Positions 45,301-57,300 of a DNA stretch of 64,000 bases are shown one piece after another. Below the pieces are notes generated by a model. That model saw only the letters and a list, made by a program, of their open reading frames with translations, searched no databases and was not told where the DNA came from. The stretch lies in contig NMRA01000153.1 of the NCBI GenBank assembly GCA_002633005.1, forward strand, positions 128,191-192,190. Direction: 5' to 3'. This stretch comes from Phoronis australis. Taxonomy: Eukaryota; Phoronida; Phoronidae. The position numbers and the translations under genes were made by a program. Numbering within the stretch: the first letter of the stretch is position 1; every line of letters begins with the position of its first letter.

Positions 45301-48300
45301 ACTGGCATTCCACATGGTTTGGACATTCGCTGTTTATGCAAACATGCGCAGACAGTCTTTGTGTAAATGACTCATGCCGACCCAGTTTACAATCTAATGT
45401 CATGTAAATACGACTAAAGTGGAGCAAGTCACTCTGTGACAACTCGCGTCGTGACTACTCTTCCCTGTGTAAAAACAGCTTATGAGTAAGCGAAACTTGT
45501 ACTTGCACCAGAAAGAGGCAGTTTCTAGGATTTTCTAGTAATTATCTACTTCCACAGTATACTTATAGAGCTCTTTCCTCTGGAAACTTATGAGTAGGAT
45601 ATTTATTCTTATAACTTGGGCACTTGACACTAGTTGTAAGTTTGTCAAGTGGGATCTCAGACATTCTTGCTGATTTGTCAATTTCAGTTAAGGCGCTGAC
45701 AAATCTCTTGTTGTCTCAATATTGAATGTGCTGTGATTAACCTGTAAGGTAATCAAGGTACCTTAACTACACGGTCAACGACTCACGGACCTGCAAACAC
45801 CATCCACTGACTCACAAACACGGGAACGGACTCACAAAACACGATCCTCGCACCCAAATACACGGGACACGGACTCATATTCACGAGGAAACACGGTTAA
45901 CGGACCGCCAAACACGATTCATGGACAAAATGAAGATGTCAGCTGTCATCTTCATTTTGTCCGTGACCCGTGTTTTGCGTCCGTTAACCGTGTTTCCTTG
46001 TGAATATGATTTGGGTGCATGGATCGTGTTTTGTGAGTCCGTTCCCGTATTTGTGAGTCAGTGGACGGTGTTTGCAGGTCGTGTTTATGCGTCCGTGCCC
46101 GTGTTTGTGAGTCCGTTGATCGTGTAGTTTAGGTACCTTGGTAATTGAACTTGGGATGTGTTGATGGTGCTCAACCAAGAATCAACCAAATTAGTGCTAT
46201 CTTGTTTTCAAGTTCTGCCCGACATTAGACACTTTCTTAAAAAGTTCTAAGCGTTCACAAAGTTAGAAGATAAATGAACTGATGTGAATTTTGGCAATTA
46301 CTTTAATCTGGTGTTATTGTTTTAAAAATGGCAAAAACATAATTTCTGTGGAATGGAAGGTATTCGTGTTTTTGAAATTGGAAATTGACAACCATGAGTG
46401 TTTTCTGTGTATGATAATCTTGATTTCTGAAACTGCTGGTGCTGTTTTAAGTATGAGTGGAGCAAATTTAAAAATTTAAATGTTTGTTGTTGTTTTTGTG
46501 CTCAAAATATTGAACTGTGCTCCACTGGGATTCTGCCTTAGTGTACCATTTGATATTATGATTTTTAATTCTACGCATTAGGATTCATCTTCATCTCAGT
46601 TTTTCGTTCAATTTCACCAAATGTTACTCTACAAGGTTGTGTTTCTTATAATATTTGTCATCATTGTTAAATCTTTCACCAAATGTTACTCTACAAGGCT
46701 GTGTTTCTTATAATATTTGTCATCATTGTTAAATCTTTCACCAAATGTTACTCTACAAGGTTGTGTTTCTTATAATATTTGTCATCATTGGTAAATCTTT
46801 CACCACCACCTCAACTGCGGTTGTCATCATTATCATTGTAATTATTTTTATCATGTTATCATTCAATTTCACCAAATGTTACTCTACAAGGTTGTGTTTC
46901 TTATAATATTTGTCATCATTGGTAAATCTTTCACCACCACCTCAACTGCGGTTGTCATCATTATCATTGTAATTATTTTTATCATGTTATCATTCAATTT
47001 CACCAAATGTGTGTTTTTGTAATTCATCATCATTATCTTTATCATCGTCATTGTCATCATTACTGTTTATCATTCAGTTTCGCCAAGTATCGCTCTTTGT
47101 CATGCTTTCCTTTATTGGTTTTGTGACCCACTTCAAGTCATTGACCCACTTTCCAAAGGTCTCATCTCCTGACCCTTCCCCCAGCTCCATTCAAGGCTCA
47201 GTCACTATGTATCTCTCGTCTCCTAACCCTTCCCCCAGCTCCATTCAAAGCTCATTCACTATATTTCTCTCTCTTCTCCTGACCCTTCCTACAGCTCCAT
47301 CCAAGGCTGAGTCACTATATTTCTCTTTTCTCCTGACCCTTCATCCAGCTCCATTTGAGGCTGAGTCACTATATCCCTCTGGTCTCTTGACCCTTCCTCC
47401 AATTCCATTCACAACTCAGTCACAATATCTCTCTGGTCTTCTGACCCTTCAGCTCCATTCAAGGTTGAGTCATTATATCTCTCTGGTCTCCTAACCCTTC
47501 CTGGAGCTCCATTCAAGGCTGAGTCACTATATCTCTGCTTACAAATTATCTTACAACAGTAATTTGTACACTTAATGAATCACAATCTACTGAATGCCAT
47601 CTGAATCAAACATGAGCCAGAGGCTGTGTGGGGACTTGTGCTTAAGCTAGCAGCTGTTCGTAAAATAACATGGCTGCCAATCTAATTACAAACTTGTTTT
47701 CAGTAATGATAGTTCGTTTATATGTACACAAAGGTTGTAGGGTGCTTAAATTTCAAATTGTGCCCCTTCTGGTCCTCTACAACACTTGTTGTTGCCGTTC
47801 ATCTCATCCTGTGGCTATCTAAAACTTTTGTTAAATTTTCTAAAAACACAGTCACGTGACCCTATTTATGGCACATTGGTATAAAGTGAAAAATCAGATT
47901 CCACAGGCTTTCCACTTTCGAATATCTATACGTTTACCAAGTTAAAATTTATACTTTTGAAGAAAATTCTCTTGATACACATATTGTAAAATCGTCATTT
48001 TCTGTTTTTGCAGAATGCCAACATGATCCAATGTTTTGCGATTGTCATGACTGCTCTGCAACATAAGTCATCCTAGCTATGATTTTTAATGTTAATTTTC
48101 CTGGAAATTTAGAGTGCATTCTGTGTGTTTGGTAAGGTATTGGTATTCGCATCAAAACGAGTCGAACCCCTGAATCTTATGGCAAACCTTGATAATTCGA
48201 GTCATCTCTTGTAAACTGGGTCAAAGTCATTTTGCGAATATCTGTAGGCTATCCCCTCAAAACCATTAACTCTGTTTTTTGGAGTGTGACAAATGTCAGC

Positions 48301-51300
48301 CCTGCTGTTTTGGTCAGTTTTGTGATCTTCAAGATAACACTTGAGTTGAGTTCAGAGTAGAATTTCGTATTCACTAGAGTCTTGGTTAAGGAAACTAATG
48401 CGATCATTAGCTTTGCTCGTTATACATGAGGATATCATGTGAATTTTTGTGTGTTCTTGCGTTTCCACGAAATTCTGGCCTCTACAGAACGTACGGCAAG
48501 TCTGCTTTGGCCTACTTCAGGACAACAGTCAGTTATGACATGCCCACATTTTGAGAATCAGTTTGATTCGCATTATTCAGTAGAGAAAACTGGTTCTCAA
48601 AATGTGGGCACGTTATATTCGACTGTTACCCACTTGAGTACACATCCTGTGGGGGTGATGCACAGAGCTTGTGTTCATTATCCACCTGTGGTACAGTTTG
48701 GCCAAGGATATTTTACTTTGGTTTTGGGTCAGACACAATGCACTTAACTAATAATTGCATACTTCATTTGTTTTGACTCACTAATGGACTGTAGATCTTC
48801 ACTCAGCAGTTATGTCAAAAGTTGCAGCTGGTTCCAGTTCAGTTAACACTTGCTTCTCACTATAGTAAGTGGTCACCTGGTTTTATTGGTTATAGGTGTG
48901 GTAAAATCTGGGTGCATTAGTTAAAAGATAGTAGATTCCACAGATGTTGGCAGGCTGCCGAACAGTTTTGTCGAATAAAATTTTCAGAAAAACATTGCTT
49001 TGTTCCACCTTCTTTGTTGTTCTGACACATATCTAACCTGTTCTATTCTCGTGGCCTTCACAGGTAACCACATTCCAAAATTATTGAAATTTGTCATTTA
49101 ATATAATGCCACTTAAAAATGCACAGCAGACAATCATCGCCATCTATGCATACCCCTTGACCCTCATGTGCATGTAAATTAGTTCCATTCAAGTCTCCCA
49201 GTCACTTGGCATGTTCCACATCCAAAAGTCGTATATGCATGCTGATGTACTTTACAGTGGTCTCATCAATTAGGAGTGGAGTAATCTGGTGGTTAGGAGT
49301 ACATTGTCGGAATTCAGAATTATCCGTAAGTTTTTGCAAACATACTCCGCAAAATATCCATTCCATGGTGAAAAGTGCAAGCATTATCCTTTGTAAAGTA
49401 GTGCTCCTGCCACAAGTAAGGTTTTGCTTTGCGAAATTTAGGCCAAATTGTGTTCCACAAGGTTACTAGCTGTATTCGTATCTGTAAGTACTTATTTAAC
49501 AACAGGTTGTGTGTCTAGGGTGCATGTGTAATGGTGAAATTGGTGTTATCTTGAAAAGCACTGATAGTCTAAACTTCCTTACTTTGCAGGTTGATAACAT
49601 GACAATCTGTTTTTTATGTCTAAGTTGGCATACATTGTTTATAACTATACCGTTTTCATAAAATTGTAATGGCAAGTTCTGTTGCCACAATTTTAGACAG
49701 AATCAAAACAGCAAAACCCGAAGGTGACTTTCTTTAACTGATATCGACGAGATGATCTTCCATTGCAGTTGTCAAATTGATGCAGATGTTTTCACCATCT
49801 CTGAGATACATAAAGATGGGCTTTCCCCCACTCCAATCTTGTTTTCTCTTTTTCATTTTACCTGTGATTTTATAATTAATATGTTTTACTAGAGGATAAA
49901 AGTTCTTATTATACCATTCCAGTTTCTTGCATGGTTTGTGCCATACATGGCTTTCGATAGTGACTGGCAACAAACCCTGCCCTTGTCCTTCACAACTCTT
50001 GATTTATTAACATAAAATAATTCTCTGTACATTTAACTGTACATCGTTTCTTCCAATTGGTAATCAATATTGAATTAGTATTCATGATGTAAAGACTGTG
50101 GCATATTGCTGTCTGTCAGCAAAATTTCATCCCATTGTTACACTGAGTGGCCTGTGCAATGTGTCTTTTCTACGCATCGTTACACTAAGTGGCCTGTGCA
50201 TTGTGTCTTCTGTAATTAGCTTGGGATTGTAATTAGCCCTGACCACTTCAGTATTTTGAGTTGTTTTCAGTTTTGTTTCCAAGCTTTCTGTGTCTTATGA
50301 CTGAACAACAACTTTGGCACACACTTAACAGAACTTGTTTTTCTAAAGCAAAGAATAATTCAAATGAACAAAATTTACACTCTGATTCACCTGTGGATTA
50401 TCGTCATTTTTCAGTGTAAGTTCTCGCACAAAAATGTGATCACCTGCAATTCGTCGTTGACGTTTCTTCAATTTACGATTGATATATCCTTTTTGCCACA
50501 GCTACTTGGTTTTCCTCTTGTGTACTGTTAGCAGTAGTCTCCACTGTAACCCTGCTTGACAGCTTGCACTGATATCTGCAATGGCTGTGATACCCTATCA
50601 ACTTTTTGTAGTGACCTTTTGTTTTCTAATCAGTCTGTTTCCTATGTATTGCAGTGCAGAACCAACCAGTGTTCTGTAGTGAACTGACTGAATGCCATTT
50701 GAGTAAGCTTGGGTAGACATAGTCAGGATCAATATGTCATTCTCGTTGTTACCATAGATAGAAATAAAAAAACAGTGATAGCAAGTTGTCTCTGGGGAGG
50801 ATGAGGCGTCGGAATTAGAAAACAGTTTTTGTTCATTGTTTGCTCTGTAAGATCATGTTATAGCCGATACTTCCTCTGGATGAGTTATAGTATTTGGCAG
50901 ATTGCTAACAAAAATGTTTTCATGTCATACAACTATGATATACATCATGGATACTGCTGCTTTTTCACACAACGGACTCTACCTCATGAGGAGGGGGTAA
51001 TTCCTGTTGTTGAGCTGTTAGTATGTAGTGAGTTTTTGTTGAAATTTTTAAAAACTGTTTTCTGGAGTTGATTCAGATGGTATTGGTCTACAGGTGATGT
51101 TGACGAGGGAGTAACACCAGAAAATAGTTAAAAATGTGGCACCAAAATATTTTAAAATTACTGGAATTACTGTATAATTCAGAAAAAGAGAGGCCGTTAC
51201 AATTTTTTTGTGTGGTTTTTATTATGCATATACGTGTGCGATACAGTGGTTGTTGTAAAATATCACCAGTTGCCAAAATCGCACTTTCGTCATTTTCAAA

Positions 51301-54300
51301 TGCTTCTAAGGTTGTTGTCAATACTGCATTGATTTGGTGCAGCATATCTTCTGTGACAAAACGAGAAAATAAAATTTTCAGTTTCTGCCCTATTGTGTCC
51401 TAAATTGGTGAGATTTTACTGTACTACATCTCAGAGACATAAATCACCAAAAAGCATGCTTCTCTGAACATGCTTCTCTGAGCTTCTCTGAGCATGCTTC
51501 TTCGAGCATCCAAAAGTGACTTCTACTGAAGCCAGAAATTTGATCTTGCCCTCCAACTTCACAATTACTGTATAAAAGTTAAGCCATTAGCACACCACTG
51601 CCCAGAAATAGTTAACATGGAAGGGGAGATACTTGTGAGAACTTGCATTTTTAGCTAGACACTGGGGTTACTGCACGCTCCCCAGAATTATCGTTTGTGT
51701 CTCAGCGGACATTGTCGGACTACCCGGAAACAAGCGTCATGAAACAAAACATTCCAGCAAAGGCATCACTCACCAATGTACGTGCCTCGCAAATCGTGAC
51801 AAATCTTTGGCTTTTCGATTGGCAATATCAGTATCCTGGCTAACACCCTGGCGGGAAGAACTCCAGTCTAGCGTGAAGTGGGGAGATAAGTTAGGATGGT
51901 CGAGCAAAGTTGTCCAAACCAAACTCTTCGCATTGCACTCACGTAATCGAACCAACTTTGGTATGCTCACTAGTGCGGTCTTTTTGAGCGTGCTAATTTT
52001 AAAACCATACCAACATGAAAGCGCTATGAAGAGCGACACTTGGCAAAATTAACCGAAAAGACGACGATGGAAGTGATGTCGACAATGACGATGATTATGA
52101 TAATGAAGGTGGCGAATATGAACAACACCGTAAGATTCATATGGCGAACGTAGAGGTCAGAATTCAGTAAGAAATAGGTTACAGTCTTGAGCGACACTTG
52201 GCGAAATTAACTAAAAAGACGACGACGGAGATGGTGACGGAGATGACGAATATGATGATGATGGTGGTGATGAGGAACAACATCATAACATTCATATGAC
52301 GAACTTAGATGTCATAAATCAGTAAGAACCATACCAAGATAAGCATCACCTCTGTAGGTGGTGGTCAGGTTGTGCATCATAACAGTAGGAATCCTGTACT
52401 AGTCTTGTTTCATTTTCACTTGTCCTGAGTCATGCCTCCTGGAAGTGGTATCATGTCTGATGTGGGATGGGTTGTTCTGGCTTAAACGGGAACAAATGTG
52501 AAGATTTCAAAGTGTACTGCTACTGGTGATTGTAGAGTTTAATTTTTGGAGGCTTGAGTCTGGTCCGGTGATATACCAACAGGACAGTATATTTGGTGGA
52601 GACAGTCATTTTACGATAGCATCAATGGTGCATGTGTTACCCTACCAGTATTGTTGTGCTCTAATCTGTTTCTGTGACTTCTAGACAATTGTCTCCATGA
52701 GGACACTGTGATAGACATGTACTATTGAGGGGGGTGATCATCTTACCAAAAACAAAATAAGTGAGTCTAATTTTCTAAAACTGCAATTCATCACATAATT
52801 GATTGAGATGTTTTTAATGCGCAAACATGGTGTGCATCTCCTCAGTGGTTCCTGTCAAAATAGGACATTTTGTTATGATACAATGCCTGCTATACACTGA
52901 ATGAGCATCCGTGTCTCATGTTGCACTTCGCTACACTAATTTGCTACTAATTATGGGCTAAAATAAGTGCTTAAATTGTTGTTCAATTTTTCAAATGTGG
53001 ATTATCTTACTGTAAGTGATGTATATTTACCAAGTGTTGTTGTTTTTAACGTCCACACATTGTAAGTTATGCTAGAAATAGATTAAAATTTTGTTAGTAG
53101 TTATTTTTGCGGAGAAATAAACAAAACAGAATTCCTCTGGTTATCCATAGTATGTACTAATTACCATATCTCTGACGGAATGTTTTTTCTTTCTTAAATT
53201 ATGGTGTCCTTTTCATGCTTTTGTAGCTGTCTGTAATTTTTATTGATTTCCTTTCAAACCAATATAATGATAACAATGTGCAGTCAAACCCAAACATTTT
53301 GTTTTCAACGTCATGGATTGTCATAAATCTCGTATATTTTTGATATCGTAAATCACCGTCAGTTGTTCTGTAAGCAGCCTGTCCCTGATTGTAAATTTAT
53401 GTGAACAGAATACTGAGTGATAAGCTTCATTCAGGCTTCTGATTGACTACACATTGCCCTTAATCAAACACATACATTTACAGCTTCCTGAAAGTCGGCA
53501 AGGAATGGCACACCATATGTTAGTGGCTAGTACAGTCTAGATCAACTCTACTTAAGTTTATCCATAGATTCTCATTAGTGATTGATGCACTTGTATTCCC
53601 CTGAGGTCTTGGTCTCCACTCCTTTAGTCATTGTTTTCCTGTTGGTCAATGCTACCAAAGGCGTGTACTAACAGGTCGTTGTTATCTCGGTTTCTTTGTT
53701 AAAATAAACATTGTAATGGTTGATTGTGGTTTGCAGGTTCCTGTCTGGTCACAGCTGCCACCTATTGTGCAGTATTGATACAAAGTGCTGGAGCTGTACC
53801 TACTAAAAATCTAACCAGAAGCGCCTTCTGTTGTTAGATAATATTTGCAGTCTTGTAACCACATGTGTTGTGTTGTCTAATAATGATAGAAATTGATGTA
53901 TCTATTTAGTTGTTCACAATAGTGGAGTTAGTTACTGTGCTGAGTTTATACCAGTAATTTCCAACATCATTGGGTGTCAATTTGGTTATAGAAAAGAAAA
54001 CAATGATTTTTGGTTTGCCAATCCAAAAGGAAATCTTAGGATTTAAGTTGGATTTGGTTATACTTAAAATATTTCAAACATGCGCCTAAGTGTAAAAAGT
54101 GATGACAAATTTTACTCAACTCCTTAAGATATTTGACAATTTTACATCCAAAAAACGTGTTAAAAATCGTAATATGGGGTATTCTGGAGTAACTGGCTAA
54201 ACGCAACCTTTTCCAGACAAGTATGGACACAATATAGATAAATAGGTGTGTGCGAGAGTGTGTCGTGAGTGTGAATGTGTATTCATGTGACCCTTTATAA

Positions 54301-57300
54301 GTATTTGTGTGACTTGTATTGTAGGACGTTAGATCATCATACCTCCAGAAAGTGGCTTGTCAGATTCACATGAAATTTTCAGATACCATGCTTTTAACAA
54401 TTGCTTTAAAAGTGTTCCAGTTATGCATGAGTGGCTATCAACAATAGCGCAAAATGAAAGCAAAATATTTTAGAACACTATAACAGCATCTTTGAGATAT
54501 CACCTTGATCATGGTTCGTTATTAATGTACGTTTACTTAGTAAAAAGTCAAGAGTCAACTTCTACAGGTTTTTTTCTCTCATAACATTAATACTTTTGGT
54601 GAGTTAAAAGTTATAGTTTTGTAGATATTTGATAAAATATTGGTCGACATATTTATATGTGGACGCATTATGCCGTCATCTCTGTCCGTCCGTCCGGGTG
54701 GCGTCCGGCGTCCGCTGCTCTATCTCCAAAACCCTTTGACATACGTTCATGAAATTTGGCACATATGTTCCATTCATGAATGGGACGGCATGTGTGAACT
54801 TTCGGACGGATCCGACTACCGGTGTGCCCCCTAGTGGCAATTTTAATTTTTTACGCTTACCTTTGTATCTTCACAAGTCCTTAACGGATTTCCATGAAAT
54901 TTGGTATGTAGGCACCTTTTAGTGAGATGACACTATCCTCCCGTTTTCAGATGGATTCAACATAGTTTGCGCCACCTAGTGGCCATTTTTAGTGTTTTCG
55001 AGTCTGTATTTTTGCGTCCACCCCTCTATCAATCAAACCGCTCAAAGGATGATTGTGAAAATTGCCGTGTATGTGCTTACTATAAGGAAGACAGCTGACA
55101 ATGATTTTCAGACGATTTGGACTACTGTGGCGCCTCCTAGTGGCAGTTTTTTTTTTTTGCGCCCATGGCTGTATCTCCCAAACCGTTTGCAGGATCTTTA
55201 CTAAATTTAGCAAGTGTATTTATGTGATGTTGACAACGGACGATGACGACTTTAGGATGATTCTGACTACCGGTATGCCTCTAGTGCCAATTTTAGTATT
55301 TGCCTCTAGTGGCAATTTTAGTATTTTACATTGACCTCTGTATTTTCATAGGTCTTCAGGTGTATACTTTGTGTTACTTCGTGACTATGAAGGAAAAATT
55401 CCAAGTAGAAATTTGTTTCTGGCATTCTAATGCTGTGCTAATCTCGTATGTTGGTAAATTTGTTTTTAATTCTATGTTTCTGTGGTGCTTTAAGCAACTG
55501 GTGTATAGGATGTGCTTGTATTACGAAGATTACTCACATTTTGCCCCTAGCCTATTGAGGAGACAATGACCATGCCTTTCCATTTTGCTAAGTACAACAT
55601 ACTACATATATGCCCTCTACTGGCCACTTTATGGTACCAATAAACAACCCTAGAAGGATATCGTATGCGGTGCAATTGTGGGCGCATTTCAACGCTCTGC
55701 GTTGCTCTTGTTGTAAATGTATTTCTCCCATTTAATGTCCTGTGACACCAAACTCATTCTCAGAATGAGCGAGCGTGTGTTAGCGTCTTGGTGAAACAGG
55801 ATGGGGGTGTACGGAGATGGGGAAGTTTGGCAAAAAATGATCATGAAATTTGCCTCGGAGCACTTACTCTGATTACCCAAAACTTAGTCGGTACCTTTGC
55901 CGTTTCCGTTTATGTATATTGTTCGGAGAACTGCCCTGGTACATGGGGCCCTCAATAAATATGTTGATAACTATCTGTCAGGTAAGCAAGTGGTGATTTC
56001 GGTCACATGAATTCTTTCCACGAGTATTGTGTGGTCAGTTAGGATAGCAATTTTAGTGTGGTTGGCCATCACATTCAGAAAGTTTCTGAGAACACTGCTG
56101 TGAAACATGTTTGATTTTTGTGGTGAGAATACTGCTGTTTTTTTAAACATGTTTTTATGTTTGACTTTTGTTGTGAGAATTCTGCTGTTTATCAAACATG
56201 TTTGGTTTTTGTGCATTGGTGAATACTGCTGTTTTTTGAACATGTTTGATTTTTGTGTATTGGTGAATACTGCTGTTTTTTTAAACATGTTTGATTTTTA
56301 TGCATTGCAGGGCTCGACGCTATTAAAATCGCCAGGTCGCATTTTGCGACCTAGCCAAAATCTCAGGTCGCATTTTCAAAATCCAGCTCGCATTCGTAAA
56401 TGCCAGGTCGCAAAATTTTCCCGCCATTTTTACGCGCCAAAATAGATTTTTTAGATCATTGAGAAAATGTTTAGATTATGGTCTTACCAGCAGCGTTAAA
56501 TACTCACAAATTTTGGATCTCAAAATTGACTTCATTCATGCAGGTACGGCCTTACTAGTCTTCACGACCGCCATTGAAAGACTCTAGAGCGCAAGGCAAG
56601 TTGCCGACGTGAAAGTTGAATCAGTGCTCTGACTTGCCGTGCATTCAAATAGTTAAATTTGCGATGTGAAAAGGGAGGAAATACCAGTTGAAAAAGTATC
56701 CGAGATTTTGTTAGATCTGGCCTGCTACTGGCTGCCATCAAAGTCGTTAACGATTCAAACTAACTCTGGTAATGGCGAGTTTGCTCCTCATACCTTCCAA
56801 GTACGGGAAAAATAGGACAGTCACAAAACGACACGAATGTCACAAGTGTTAACTTTCTTTCCGAGGTATAAAACAAAGCCGGGATTTGGTTTTTACATAT
56901 TTTGAAAAGACGTTTTTGAAAACTGAATTTGTGTAAAATGAAAGTGACACACCATATAAGCTGAGTGTCAAATTTAAACCACACGCGGTTGTTTGTAGTG
57001 CACTATGATGGGCGCTAGCTTGAACTGTGGGCGCTTAATTGGAAATTCTCAAAATTTAAGGGGGGACTTTTAATAGATCAGTGAGCGCTTATTATGAAAC
57101 ACTTTAAAGGTAGGGAGTAGGCTTGTGCGTGAGCATAGTCGTTAACCTCAGTGTTTGCGGTAATAAGATATTAAAACACTGCAATGGTAAGAAACGTTAT
57201 AATTATACGATTTTGCGAGGCAAACTCCACTACTAATAGGGCTTTCTGGATATCGTTAGCGACCCGGAATGATTTTGTTTTTAACTGCCCGCTTCAGCCG

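Noticed and set aside
47009-47494. 161-codon open frame rich in Ser/Pro
   Set aside because: Produced by seven copies of a 52-bp tandem repeat, not a gene.
17902-55569. 89-codon frame nearly identical at 17902-18171 (minus) and 55300-55569 (plus)
   Set aside because: Identity follows from recent duplication of the repeat; the same DNA is mostly non-coding in older copies and no domain is seen.
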